From NCBI GenBank assembly GCA_022771805.1, contig JALELM010000008.1, positions 117,267 through 181,266 on the forward strand: 64,000 nucleotides of DNA, given 5' to 3'. This document shows positions 43,606 to 52,890 of the stretch, in pieces. A program made the position numbers and the translations under genes. Under the pieces are notes generated by a model. The model was not told where the DNA came from and made no database searches. It saw only the letters and a program-made list of their open reading frames with translations. Source of the stretch: Veillonellaceae bacterium. Lineage in GTDB: Bacteria; Bacillota; Negativicutes; Veillonellales; Negativicoccaceae. Within the stretch, counting starts at the first letter, position 1; every line of letters starts with the position of its first letter.

Positions 43606-44368
43606 GCTGAGTTCGTATCGCACATATATGTGGCTGTGCGGGGCGGCTTGGCTCGTACTGGCGGCGCTGACGGAACTGCTGCTGTACCTGCTCGCACCGG
43701 GGCTGGCGTTGCTTTGGCGCGAGTTGCCGCTCGTTGTCGGCATTATCGCCCGGGGCGGGGTGCTGTATGTCGGCCTGTGTCTGGCGGGGACGGCGTTGGC
43801 CGCTGCCGGCGGCGGGCGGATTCCGCAGCGTTGGTTGCGGCTCCTCTGTCGCGTGGCGTATCGGTTCCTGCCGTACTGCCTTTGGACGGGGGCGGTATTC
43901 GGGATCGGGAAAGAACGCGTGGCACAGGGGCTGATCGATTTGATCAACCGCATTTCGTTGCGCTATTTGAACGAGGTACGGCCGGAAGAGGTCATGCTGC
44001 TTACGCCGCATTGCCTGCAATGGTCTGGCTGTCCGCTCAAGGTGACACATGACGCTTTTCTTTGCAAGGAGTGCGGGCGTTGCCCCGTCGCGGGGCTGGT
44101 TCGCCTGGCGAAAACGCATCATGTCGGTCTGCATATCGCCACGGGCGGTACATTCGCCCGCTTGCTGGTGAAAAAACATCGGCCGAAAGTCATCATTGCA
44201 ATTGCCTGTGAGCGGGACTTGGTTCTGGGGATGTGCGATGTCTTCCCGATTTTGGTTTTCGGCGTACTGAATGCCCGACCGAACGGTCCCTGCTATAACA
44301 CGCAAGTCGATTTGGCGAAGGTGGAGCGGATTTTATTACACGTACTGAGAAAAGAGAGGGCGGCATGA
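43583..44368 (+). CDS. DUF116 family membrane protein
   Basis: A 261-residue protein with two hydrophobic segments near the N-terminus (about 12-75, AAWLVLAALTELLLYLLAPG and a second). A cysteine-rich C-terminal domain follows: PHCLQWSGCPLK, CKECGRCPVAG, ACERDLVLGM and GPCYNT. The cysteines suggest a bound metal or iron-sulfur centre, but the family has no established function. The start is probably TTG 43583 after GGGGGAG; GTG 43595 is the alternative. The gene often sits between fmt and rsmB in Firmicutes, as here. Confidence 0.85.
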   Translation: MDKRVDPELSSYRTYMWLCGAAWLVLAALTELLLYLLAPGLALLWRELPLVVGIIARGGVLYVGLCLAGTALAAAGGGRIPQRWLRLLCRVAYRFLPYCLWTGAVFGIGKERVAQGLIDLINRISLRYLNEVRPEEVMLLTPHCLQWSGCPLKVTHDAFLCKECGRCPVAGLVRLAKTHHVGLHIATGGTFARLLVKKHRPKVIIAIACERDLVLGMCDVFPILVFGVLNARPNGPCYNTQVDLAKVERILLHVLRKERAA

Positions 44369-45687
44369 CGGCAAGGGATGCGGCGCTGACAAGTATAATA
44401 CGAATTTGCGAAGAGGGGGCGTATGCCAATATCACGGTGCGGCAAACGCTGCTGAAAACGGAGCTCTCTGCGGCGGATCGCGGTCTGTATACCGAATTGG
44501 TATACGGCGTTTTGCGTTATAAGAATACCTTGGAATGGATCTTGCAAAAACTCAGCAAACGTCCGTTGCGAAAACTCGATGTACCCGTCCGCTATGCGGC
44601 GCTGCTCGGTCTGTACCAACTGCGTTATCTCGACCGCATTCCGCCGTCGGCGGCGGTCAACGAAGCGGTGCGTCTGGCAAAAGCCCGTTCGCACGCGGGC
44701 GGCGCGGGTTTCGTCAATGCCGTGCTGCGTAATTATCTGCGCCGGCAGGAGGAATTTGTTTTGCCGGATCCAGAAAAACAGCCCGTGCAGTATCTTTCCC
44801 TGCGGTACGGCCAGCCGGAATGGCTGGCGGCATTGTTGCTGCGGGAGCGGGGCGCGGCGCGGACGGAGTCGCTTCTGGCGGAGTTTAACCGCCCGCGGGA
44901 ATTGACCGTACGGGTGAATACCTTGCGTACGAGCATTCCCGCGCAATGCGAACGCTGGCAGCGGCGGGGTATCACGGCACGGCAGCTGGCGTTGCCGGAG
45001 GCATTTGCCGTGGAAGGGACCGTGCGCGCCTTGCAGGAAGATCTGGCGGCGGGCTATATCTACGTGCAGGATCCGGCGTCCATGTATGTCGCCCATGCGA
45101 TCGCGCCCGTAGCGGGGGAGCGAGTCCTCGATATGTGCGCGGCACCGGGCGGCAAGAGTATGCATCTCGCCGCATTGCTGCGGGACACGGGGCGGTTGGT
45201 CGCCTGTGATGTGCATGAGCACAAGCTCGCTCTGCTGCGGGACAATGCCGAGCGTTTGGGGGTGCATTCCCTCGAGGCGGTCGAGCAGGATGCGACGGTC
45301 GCCCGATCGGAGTGGTACGGCGCTTTTGACCGGGTACTGGTCGATGCTCCGTGTTCGGGGCTCGGTGTGATCGGCCGCCGACCGGATGTGAAATGGCGGC
45401 GACAGGAAAGCGATTTGGCGGTGTTTCCGCCGCTGCAGGCAAGTATTTTGACGCAGGCCGCCGAATATGTCGCCCCGGGCGGGCGTTTGGTCTACAGCAC
45501 CTGTACCTTGCGCCGGGCGGAGAATGAGGACATCACGGCGGCATTTCTCGCCGCCCGGCCGGATTTCGCCCGGACGGAGCTCGTTTTGCCCGGACTGACG
45601 GCGCCGGCGGGGGAAATTACGTTGTGGCCGCCGGAAAGCCGCACGGACGGTTTCTATATTTGCAGTATGACGAAAGAGAAGGCATGA
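44365..45687 (+). CDS. rsmB: 16S rRNA m5C967 methyltransferase
   Basis: RsmB (Sun) methylates C967 of 16S rRNA. The 440-residue protein has an N-terminal NusB-like helical domain (about 1-140) and a SAM-binding domain with VLDMCAAPGGKSMHLA. The catalytic pair is in DAPCSGLGVIGRRPD and YSTCTLRRAENE. Overlaps of 4 bases with the genes on both sides mark tight coupling. Confidence 0.96.
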   Translation: MTARDAALTSIIRICEEGAYANITVRQTLLKTELSAADRGLYTELVYGVLRYKNTLEWILQKLSKRPLRKLDVPVRYAALLGLYQLRYLDRIPPSAAVNEAVRLAKARSHAGGAGFVNAVLRNYLRRQEEFVLPDPEKQPVQYLSLRYGQPEWLAALLLRERGAARTESLLAEFNRPRELTVRVNTLRTSIPAQCERWQRRGITARQLALPEAFAVEGTVRALQEDLAAGYIYVQDPASMYVAHAIAPVAGERVLDMCAAPGGKSMHLAALLRDTGRLVACDVHEHKLALLRDNAERLGVHSLEAVEQDATVARSEWYGAFDRVLVDAPCSGLGVIGRRPDVKWRRQESDLAVFPPLQASILTQAAEYVAPGGRLVYSTCTLRRAENEDITAAFLAARPDFARTELVLPGLTAPAGEITLWPPESRTDGFYICSMTKEKA

Positions 45688-46721
45688 ATATTTGGGGAAT
45701 GAGCCTTGCCGAATTGCAGGCGCTTGTACGGCAGTACGATGCACCGGCGTATCGCGGCAGGCAGGTATATGACTATCTGTATCGGCGCGGCGTGCATACC
45801 TTTGCGGATATGATGCAATTACCGCAGGCATTGCGCGAGCAGCTGGCGGCAACGCAGCGGATCGATTTTCCGACGATCGTGAGCGAACAGCTGTCGGCGG
45901 ACAAACGCACGGCGAAAGTGCTGCTGCGCTATGCCGACGACGCACTCGTGGAAAGCGTCCTGATGCACTATAACTACGGCTATTCCGTCTGCGTCTCGAC
46001 ACAGGTCGGTTGCGCCGTCGGCTGCCGTTTCTGCGCGTCCGGACAGAACGGTCTCATTCGCAATCTGACGGCGGCGGAAATGCTTGCGCAAGTCTACGCC
46101 TTCCAGTTTCTGCGGGACATGCGGATCCATTCTTTTGTTCTGATGGGTTCCGGCGAGCCGTTACAGAATTATGATGAGGTGTTGCGGTTTATGCGGCGGT
46201 GTGCGGATCCGGAAGGGTTGAATCTGAGCTACCGCAATATGACGCTTTCCACCTCGGGGATCGTGCCGGGAATATATCGGCTGGCGGAGGAACAGCTGCC
46301 CATTACGTTGGCGCTTTCCCTACATGCGCCGAACGACACCATCCGCAACGAATTGATGCCGATCAGCCGGCAATATCCGCTGGCGGAAGTCATGGCGGCC
46401 GTTCGCCACTATCGCGAGCGGACGAAGCGGCGCGTCACCTGCGAGTACGTGCTGATCCGCGAAGTCAACGACCGGCCGGAACACGCGCGGGAGCTGGCGG
46501 CATTGCTGCGCCATATGCGCTGCCACGTGAATCTGATCCCGCTGAACGAGAACCCGACCGTGCCCCTGCAGCGCCCGGAAGCGGCTCGGATCGAAACTTT
46601 CCTGCAAATTTTGACGGGAGAGGGCATTCCGGCGACGGTACGCAAAGAGATGGGGCGGGAAATTCAGGCCGCCTGCGGTCAGTTGAAAATGAAATTCTTG
46701 GCAAAACAGCGGCCAATTTGA
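45684..46721 (+). CDS. rlmN: Dual-specificity RNA methyltransferase RlmN
   Basis: RlmN is a radical-SAM enzyme that methylates A2503 of 23S rRNA and A37 of some tRNAs. The 345-residue protein has the iron-sulfur cluster cysteines C110, C114 and C117 in CAVGCRFC, MGSGEPLQNYD for SAM binding, and a catalytic Cys near the end in AACGQLK. ATG 45684 overlaps the rsmB stop; a longer frame inside rsmB is not used. Confidence 0.97.
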   Translation: MNIWGMSLAELQALVRQYDAPAYRGRQVYDYLYRRGVHTFADMMQLPQALREQLAATQRIDFPTIVSEQLSADKRTAKVLLRYADDALVESVLMHYNYGYSVCVSTQVGCAVGCRFCASGQNGLIRNLTAAEMLAQVYAFQFLRDMRIHSFVLMGSGEPLQNYDEVLRFMRRCADPEGLNLSYRNMTLSTSGIVPGIYRLAEEQLPITLALSLHAPNDTIRNELMPISRQYPLAEVMAAVRHYRERTKRRVTCEYVLIREVNDRPEHARELAALLRHMRCHVNLIPLNENPTVPLQRPEAARIETFLQILTGEGIPATVRKEMGREIQAACGQLKMKFLAKQRPI

Positions 46722-46804
46722 CGGTAGCGGGCGGGCGTGTTAGGATTAGCAGAGATGGAATTTGCCGCAAATGAGAACCTGTTTATGAGTTAAAAGGTGA
46801 GTAT

Positions 46805-47518
46805 ATGAAGAGTTTCGGAATAACTAAACGAGGCTTGGTGCGACAGGAAAACGAGGATGCGTTCATTATTGAGCACCCGTCGCTGTTTATCGTGGCGGAC
46901 GGGATGGGCGGTCATGCCGGCGGGGAAATCGCCAGCCGGACGGCCGTGGAAACGATCCGGGAATATGTCCGGGAGAGTTCCGCCGAATGGCGCAACGAGA
47001 TCACATTGAAAGATGCGGTTCTCGCCGCCAATACCGCGATTCGCGATTATATTACCGTGCAACCGGATTTTGACGGGATGGGAACGACGACGGTGGCGGC
47101 ATATCTCGAGGACGATATCGTATTTTGGGCGCATGTCGGCGACAGTCGGCTGTATACTTACTATCGCGGCACGCTGAAACAGATCACGCAGGATCATTCG
47201 CTGGTGTCCGAATTGCTCCGGGACGGCAGAATTACCGAGGAGCAGGCGGAGCAGCATCCGTCACGTCACGTGATTACGCGTTCCGTCGGCACGACCGACA
47301 GTCCGGAAGTGGATACGGGGCGTTTGCGTCTGGAACCGGAGACCATGTTGTTGCTCTGTTCGGACGGTTTGTACAATATGGTGGACGAGGCGGAAATCCG
47401 TGACATCATGATCGCCAATGAAAACGCGCCGGAGTCCTGTGCGCGCCATTTATTGAAGCGCGTCTATGATCACGGCGCCAAAGATAATGTGACCATCGTA
47501 GTAGTGGCTTACCGATGA
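46805..47518 (+). CDS. stp: PP2C-type Ser/Thr protein phosphatase (Stp/PrpC)
   Basis: Stp reverses phosphorylation by the neighbouring PASTA kinase. The 237-residue protein has the metal-binding PP2C motifs VRQENEDAFI, VADGMGGHAGG, HVGDSRLY, LCSDGLYNMV and AKDNVTIV. It precedes the kinase by 17 bases, the standard pairing. An 83-base gap after rlmN holds no clear promoter. Confidence 0.95.
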   Translation: MKSFGITKRGLVRQENEDAFIIEHPSLFIVADGMGGHAGGEIASRTAVETIREYVRESSAEWRNEITLKDAVLAANTAIRDYITVQPDFDGMGTTTVAAYLEDDIVFWAHVGDSRLYTYYRGTLKQITQDHSLVSELLRDGRITEEQAEQHPSRHVITRSVGTTDSPEVDTGRLRLEPETMLLLCSDGLYNMVDEAEIRDIMIANENAPESCARHLLKRVYDHGAKDNVTIVVVAYR

Positions 47519-47535
47519 AAGTGACGGTGTAATTC

Positions 47536-49401
47536 ATGACGGGTCGGCTTTTAGATAATCGATATGAATTAAAAGAAAAAATAGGCAGCGGCGGGATGGC
47601 GGATGTATATTCCGCACAGGACGTCCTGCTGGATCGCAAGGTGGCCGTCAAAGTCCTGCATGCGAACTATGCCACGGACAACCATTTCGTGACGCGTTTT
47701 CGGCGGGAAGCACAGGCCGCGGCGAAATTGTCGCATCCGAATATCGTCAATATTTACGATGTCGGTCTGGACAGCGACGCGTACTATATTGTCATGGAAT
47801 ATGTGGCGGGCGAAACACTGAAAGACTATATCGCCCGAATGGGCAAGCTGAGCAATGACGCGGCTGTCCGTATTGCCATCGAGATCGGTGAAGCGTTGGA
47901 GCAGGCGCATGCCAACGGGATCATCCACTGCGATATCAAGCCGCACAATATTCTCGTGACGAACAGCGGCCGGATTAAGGTCGCCGATTTCGGGATCGCG
48001 CGGGCGATGAACAGTGCGACGGTCGTCAACAAGGAATCGGTGCTCGGTTCGGTGCATTATTTTTCACCGGAGCAGGCGGCCGGCGAGAAAATTACGCCGC
48101 AGACGGATATTTATTCGCTCGGTGTCGTATTATATGAAATGCTGACGGGGCATGTTCCCTTTGAAGGGGAGACGGCGGTCAGCATCGCATTAAAACATAT
48201 GCAGGAAGACATTCCGAAACCGGCGAAGTACAATCCTTCGATTACGCCGATTTTGGAGGATTGTGTCATGAAAGCCCTGCAAAAAGATCCGCAGCAGCGC
48301 TTTGCGACGGTGTCGGAAATGGTCGCCGAGCTGCGTTTGGCGCAGGGGTTCGTATCGGGAAAGACCGCGCAGACGGGACGGCATGATTTTTCCACGGGCG
48401 TGATCCCGCTGTCGCAACGGCGGAAACGGCATCGGGAAGATCGGCAGGAAAGCCTGCTGACGCCGTTGCTCGGGTGGAGCGTGCGTAATATCATCCTGGC
48501 GGTTGTCGGGCTGTTTCTGCTGGCTTCGGGGATTGCGTTTTGGATGTTCGGCGATTTCTGGCGTACGGACAGCGTTACCTTGCCCGATGTCATCGGGAAA
48601 CAAGTCGAAGTGGCGCGCTCAATGTTGGAACGGGAGAATCTGAACGTATCCGTCAGCGAAATCGCCAGCGAGGAAGTCCCGGTCGGACAGGTCATTTCCA
48701 TGTCACCGGGGGCGGGGTCGAGCGTCAAGACGCATCGCATGATCCATCTGACGATCAGCCGGGGCGGCTCCAATATCTTGGTGCCGGATCTGACCGGGCT
48801 CACCGTGGAACAGGCGCGGGAAAAGCTGAAGAGCATTCATTTGCGGCTGGGTAAAATTGAAGAACGAGAAGATCCGAAACTGCCGCCGGATACTATTATC
48901 GGGCAGACGCCGTTGGCACCGACCAAGGTGGAAAAAGACAGCGGAATCGCGATCGTCATCAATAAGAAAAACGTGATCAGCCGGGTGGTGGTTCCCGACC
49001 TGCTCGGTAAAACCTGGGAGGAAGCGCAACGAATCCTGAAGGAGAATGACCTGACGGTCGGCAATGTGACCGTGCGGACGGGCGGCACGCCGGAACCGAA
49101 GGATCTCGTCATCACGCAGGCACCGGGGAGCGGACAGGATATTGTCCGCGGTACCGGCATCGACCTGGTCTTGGCAACGGAAAAGGATGCCGTGCATCGT
49201 GCCAATGTGGCTGTACGCGTACCGAATGACGGCAAAAAGCATCGGGTTCGTGTCGTGGTAACGGATATTTTCGGCTCGCAGGAAGTATTGAATACGGAGG
49301 GCAAGCCGGGCGCGACGATCAATCAGAAAGTCGAAGGCAGCGGCAACGTACGCATTCAAGTGTATATTGATGACAGTCTGGTGCAGGACGAAGAATTATG
49401 A
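47536..49401 (+). CDS. prkC: Ser/Thr kinase with PASTA domains (PrkC/PknB type)
   Basis: A membrane kinase that senses cell-wall fragments. The 621-residue protein has a cytoplasmic kinase domain (1-265): glycine loop GSGGMADVY, K39 in VAVKV, the catalytic loop HCDIKPHN with D133 and DFG at 151-153. A membrane span follows (about 317-337) and then three PASTA repeats outside (about 350-550), ending in an extra beta-rich tail (about 555-621). The catalytic loop has HCD rather than HRD, which may alter activation. It overlaps rsgA by 4 bases. Confidence 0.95.
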   Translation: MTGRLLDNRYELKEKIGSGGMADVYSAQDVLLDRKVAVKVLHANYATDNHFVTRFRREAQAAAKLSHPNIVNIYDVGLDSDAYYIVMEYVAGETLKDYIARMGKLSNDAAVRIAIEIGEALEQAHANGIIHCDIKPHNILVTNSGRIKVADFGIARAMNSATVVNKESVLGSVHYFSPEQAAGEKITPQTDIYSLGVVLYEMLTGHVPFEGETAVSIALKHMQEDIPKPAKYNPSITPILEDCVMKALQKDPQQRFATVSEMVAELRLAQGFVSGKTAQTGRHDFSTGVIPLSQRRKRHREDRQESLLTPLLGWSVRNIILAVVGLFLLASGIAFWMFGDFWRTDSVTLPDVIGKQVEVARSMLERENLNVSVSEIASEEVPVGQVISMSPGAGSSVKTHRMIHLTISRGGSNILVPDLTGLTVEQAREKLKSIHLRLGKIEEREDPKLPPDTIIGQTPLAPTKVEKDSGIAIVINKKNVISRVVVPDLLGKTWEEAQRILKENDLTVGNVTVRTGGTPEPKDLVITQAPGSGQDIVRGTGIDLVLATEKDAVHRANVAVRVPNDGKKHRVRVVVTDIFGSQEVLNTEGKPGATINQKVEGSGNVRIQVYIDDSLVQDEEL

Positions 49402-50285
49402 TCCGTTTTACCGGTCGAATTACCAAGAATCAAAACGGTTACTTTTTTGTCGCGGCAACGGACGGCAACTCGTACCTTTGCAAAACGCGCGGCCGCTTGC
49501 GCTTGGAATGGGATGATCTCTTTGTCGGCGATTGGGTGGACGGCGAAAGCGAGGACGGCGAGTACGGCCTGATTACCCGGGTGCAGCCGCGGACATCCCG
49601 CTTGCAGCGCCCGCCGGTCGTGAATATTTCTCAAGTGCTGCTCGTGACTTCGGTCGCGGCACCGGCGCCGAACCGGGTGCTGTTGGATAAGCTCATCTGG
49701 ATGTGCGAACATGAAAGATTGCCGCCCGTGCTTTGCTTCACCAAGGCGGATTTGGCACCGGCCGCGGCGGAGGAAATAGCGGCCGTCTATCGGCAGATAC
49801 CGTATCCGGTGCTGGTGAGCGGCTACGGGCTGCCGCCGGTCTTGGACGAATTGCGGACACTGCTGCAGGGGCGGCTGACCGCCGTCTGCGGTCCGTCCGG
49901 TGTCGGCAAGTCCACGCTGCTCAATGCGGTGACGGGGCGCAGGCTCTTTGCGACACAGGCGCTCAGCGAGAAAATCCGGCGCGGCAGAAACACGACGCGC
50001 CATTCGGAAATCGTTCCGCTGGGAGCGGATACGTTCGTCATGGATACGCCGGGTTTCGGCAGCCTTAGCTATGTGCCGAACGAATTTGCGGAGCTCGCCG
50101 CGGGGTTTAAGGAGATCCGGGAACGAAGCGGCGACTGCCGGTTCAATGATTGCAGCCATTTGCAGGAGCCGCATTGTGCGGTTCGGGCGGCGGTTGCCGG
50201 CGGTGAAATCGCGGGCAGCCGGTATGACTCGTATTGTTTTATGGCGACGGAATGGAAAGAAAGAGAAAAGGAGAAATACCGATGA
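49398..50285 (+). CDS. rsgA: Ribosome small-subunit biogenesis GTPase RsgA
   Basis: RsgA is a circularly permuted GTPase that checks late 30S assembly. The 295-residue protein has an OB fold (about 1-65), the G4 motif CFTKADL before the P-loop GPSGVGKSTL, then DTPGFGS. A C-terminal zinc site follows (CRFNDCSHLQEPHC). It overlaps both prkC and rpe by 4 bases. Confidence 0.96.
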   Translation: MIRFTGRITKNQNGYFFVAATDGNSYLCKTRGRLRLEWDDLFVGDWVDGESEDGEYGLITRVQPRTSRLQRPPVVNISQVLLVTSVAAPAPNRVLLDKLIWMCEHERLPPVLCFTKADLAPAAAEEIAAVYRQIPYPVLVSGYGLPPVLDELRTLLQGRLTAVCGPSGVGKSTLLNAVTGRRLFATQALSEKIRRGRNTTRHSEIVPLGADTFVMDTPGFGSLSYVPNEFAELAAGFKEIRERSGDCRFNDCSHLQEPHCAVRAAVAGGEIAGSRYDSYCFMATEWKEREKEKYR

Positions 50286-50926
50286 CTCGAGTGGCACCTT
50301 CGTTATTATCCGCAGATTTTTCCGCTCTGCGCGAGGAATTGCAACGCTTGGCGGCGGCGGGCGCGGATATTGTTCATTTGGATATAATGGACGGGCATTT
50401 CGTGCCGAATCTGACCTTCGGCGCACCGGTCATTCAGGCGTTGCGCCCGCACAGCGAACTGATCTTTGACGCGCATTTGATGGTGACGACACCGTTGCAA
50501 TATATTGCGCCTTTGGCGGAGGCCGGGGTCGAGATGATTTCGTTTCACTACGAAACGGAGCCGCATGTCGATCGGGTTGTGCAGGCCATCCATGCCGCAG
50601 GCTGCCGCGCCGGTGTCGTGCTGAATCCGGCGACGCCTGTCGAGGTGCTAACGGATGTGTTGCCGACACTGGATTTCGTGCTCCTGATGAGTGTCAATCC
50701 CGGTTTCGGCGGGCAGAAGTTTATTCCTTATGTGACGGCAAAAGTCGACCGACTGAAAGAGATGATCCGGGCACGCGGTCTGCGGACAGAGATCGAGGTG
50801 GACGGCGGCGTGACGGAAGAAAATGCCGCGGTGTTGCGCGCAGTCGGGTGCGATATTTTGGTCGCCGGCTCGGCCGTGTTCAACAGCGACGACATGGCGC
50901 GAACAATTCGCACGCTGCGTGGCTAG
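50282..50926 (+). CDS. rpe: Ribulose-phosphate 3-epimerase
   Basis: Rpe interconverts ribulose-5- and xylulose-5-phosphate, feeding transketolase in the pentose phosphate pathway. The 214-residue protein shows VAPSLLSADFSAL, VHLDIMDGHFVPNLTFG, MSVNPGFGGQKFI and EVDGGVTEENA. ATG 50282 overlaps the rsgA stop. It is the last gene before the FMN riboswitch. Confidence 0.97.
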   Translation: MTRVAPSLLSADFSALREELQRLAAAGADIVHLDIMDGHFVPNLTFGAPVIQALRPHSELIFDAHLMVTTPLQYIAPLAEAGVEMISFHYETEPHVDRVVQAIHAAGCRAGVVLNPATPVEVLTDVLPTLDFVLLMSVNPGFGGQKFIPYVTAKVDRLKEMIRARGLRTEIEVDGGVTEENAAVLRAVGCDILVAGSAVFNSDDMARTIRTLRG

Positions 50927-50955
50927 ATCCGGCGGCAAAGATAATTGCATACGAA

Positions 50956-51076
50956 GTCTTTGAGGCAAGGTGCGAGTGCGAGGGCGCTCAATTCCTGACC
51001 GGCGGTACAGTCCGCAAGCTCACGCTGATCCGTTGAAATTACGGAACCGACAGTAACAGTCTGGATGGAAAAGGAC
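50956..51076 (+). promoter_or_regulatory. FMN riboswitch (RFN element) before ribD
   Basis: The conserved core is present: GACCGGCGGTACAGTCCGC, GATCCGTTGAAATTACGG, ACCGACAGTAACAGTCTGG and ATGGAA. P1 is formed by GTCTTT (50956-50961) and AAGGAC (51071-51076). With FMN bound, the downstream terminator should form and stop transcription of the rib genes. Confidence 0.93.
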
Positions 51077-51080
51077 GCTG

Positions 51081-51113
51081 AAAAGGACTTCGCTTTGCGC
51101 TGTTCTTTTTTTC
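51081..51113 (+). terminator. Expression-platform terminator of the FMN riboswitch
   Basis: AAAAGGAC (51081-51088) pairs with GTTCTTTT (51102-51109), with inner pairs, followed by more T. It repeats the AAGGAC of P1, as needed for a switch. Confidence 0.75.
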
Positions 51114-51126
51114 TGAGGTAAATGAG

Positions 51127-52242
51127 ATGAGTAAAACCGATTCGGAGTATATGCGAGAGGCGCTAGCTTTGGCTGCCCGCGGCGGGGTGGGAGTGCGTCC
51201 CAATCCGCAAGTGGGAGCCTTGGTGGTACGAGACGGAGAGATTGTCGGCAGGGGCTGGCATGCCAAGGCGGGTGAGCCGCACGCGGAGGTACTGGCCTTG
51301 CGGGATGCCGGCACACGGGCACGCGGCGCAACGATCTACGTGACGCTCGAGCCCTGCGCCCATACGGGACGGACACCGGCCTGTACCGAGGCGCTGATTC
51401 GGGCAGGGGTGGCGCGAGTGGTCTATGCGGCCGCCGATCCCTTCCCCGCCGTGAGCGGGAAAGGTGCCGCCCGGCTGCGGGAAGCGGGCATGGAAGTGCG
51501 CGGCGGAGTCGAGGCCGCTGCGGCACGCGATCTCAATCGCGGCTATTTCCTGCGCTGGGAGCGGGAGCGGCCGTATGTGTGCGCCAAATTTGCGTGCAGC
51601 TTGGACGGGAAAACCGCCACGGTCGGCGGTGAATCGCAATGGATTACTTGTGAGGAAGCCCGGTTGGACGGTCATCGGCTGCGGGCGGCAACGGATGCCG
51701 TCCTCATCGGCAGCCGGACGGCAGCGGCGGACAATCCGCGCCTGACCGTGCGCTTGCCCGGGGTGCCTCGCCGGCCGCTGCGTGTCGTGTGGGACAGCCG
51801 GGCGGCACTTTCACCGCAGGCTCGTTTGGTTACCGAGATGCCGGAACGCACACTCGTGCTGCACGGCGAAGCGGCGCCGAAGGAACATCTGCGACGTTTG
51901 CGTGCCGCCGGCGTTGCGTGCGAGGAGCTGCCGCAAACCGCGGACGGTCTCGATGTCTGCGCCGGCTTGCGTATTCTGGCCACGGAGTATGATGTGCAAT
52001 ATGCGTTGGTCGAGGGCGGCTCGACGCTCCTCGGCTCGTTTTTGGCGGCGGATGTGATCGACAGTCTGTATGCCTACATCGCCCCGCTGGCACTCGGCGG
52101 GCAGACGGCGGCGGGGGCGATCGGCGGCCGGGGTATTGCGACACTTGCCGAGGCGCGACGCTTCGTCTTGCGGGATTGCCTTCAAATCGGGACAGATTTG
52201 CGGTGTATTTATGAACGGAGGGAGTCATGTTTACAGGACTGA
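51127..52242 (+). CDS. ribD: Riboflavin biosynthesis deaminase/reductase RibD
   Basis: RibD performs the deaminase and reductase steps after GTP cyclohydrolase II in riboflavin synthesis. The 371-residue protein has a CMP/dCMP-like deaminase domain with zinc ligands in PHAEVLAL and EPCAHTGRTPACTEAL, then the reductase domain from about 145 (KFACSLDGKTATVGGESQWI, EGGSTLLGSFL). It is the first gene after the FMN riboswitch and overlaps ribE by 16 bases. Confidence 0.96.
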   Translation: MSKTDSEYMREALALAARGGVGVRPNPQVGALVVRDGEIVGRGWHAKAGEPHAEVLALRDAGTRARGATIYVTLEPCAHTGRTPACTEALIRAGVARVVYAAADPFPAVSGKGAARLREAGMEVRGGVEAAAARDLNRGYFLRWERERPYVCAKFACSLDGKTATVGGESQWITCEEARLDGHRLRAATDAVLIGSRTAAADNPRLTVRLPGVPRRPLRVVWDSRAALSPQARLVTEMPERTLVLHGEAAPKEHLRRLRAAGVACEELPQTADGLDVCAGLRILATEYDVQYALVEGGSTLLGSFLAADVIDSLYAYIAPLALGGQTAAGAIGGRGIATLAEARRFVLRDCLQIGTDLRCIYERRESCLQD

Positions 52243-52886
52243 TCGAGCAGGTCGGTACCGTCACCGAGTGCTTGCGGCGTTCGCATTCGCTGGTTTTGAC
52301 CGTTGCCCATGCCGGTTTTCGCGAGCCGCTGCGAACGGGTGACAGCGTGGCCGTCAACGGGGTCTGCCTGACGGCGGTCGCCTGTACGGCAACGACCTTC
52401 ACCGCCGAGGCCATGCCGGAAACCGTCCGGCACACGAATCTTCCCGCTTGGCAGGCGGGGACGGCGGTGAACTTGGAGCGGGCCCTGCGGGTGGGTGATC
52501 GCCTGGACGGCCACTGGGTGACCGGGCATGTGGACGGCTGCGGGCGTATCATTCGGATCGCAACGGATGAAATCGCCGAACTCGTTACGATCGAAGTGTC
52601 GCCGGAACTGGGGCGGCAGATCGTGCGGAAAGGATCGATTGCGATCGACGGGATCAGTCTCACCGTAACGGAGGCTTCGGCACATCGCTTTACGGTCGGC
52701 GTCATTCCGCACACGCGTAACCACACGGCGTTGCGCGACAAACGCACCGGCAGCATCGTCCATATCGAAACGGATATCTTGGGCAAGTATGTATTACAAC
52801 AATTACAATACCGCCGGACATACGGCGAAGAATCATTACAGCAGGTATTACAAGCGGCCGGTTTTGCGGTCGAAGGAAGGGAATGA
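52227..52886 (+). CDS. ribE: Riboflavin synthase, alpha subunit
   Basis: Riboflavin synthase converts two lumazines to riboflavin. The 219-residue chain has the duplicated barrel: MFTGLIEQVG start, then GDSVAVNGVCLTAV, and the second copy GHWVTGHVDG...IAIDGISLTV. ATG 52227 lies inside ribD. Only 4 bases separate its stop from the ribBA start. Confidence 0.96.
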   Translation: MFTGLIEQVGTVTECLRRSHSLVLTVAHAGFREPLRTGDSVAVNGVCLTAVACTATTFTAEAMPETVRHTNLPAWQAGTAVNLERALRVGDRLDGHWVTGHVDGCGRIIRIATDEIAELVTIEVSPELGRQIVRKGSIAIDGISLTVTEASAHRFTVGVIPHTRNHTALRDKRTGSIVHIETDILGKYVLQQLQYRRTYGEESLQQVLQAAGFAVEGRE

Positions 52887-52890
52887 CGAG

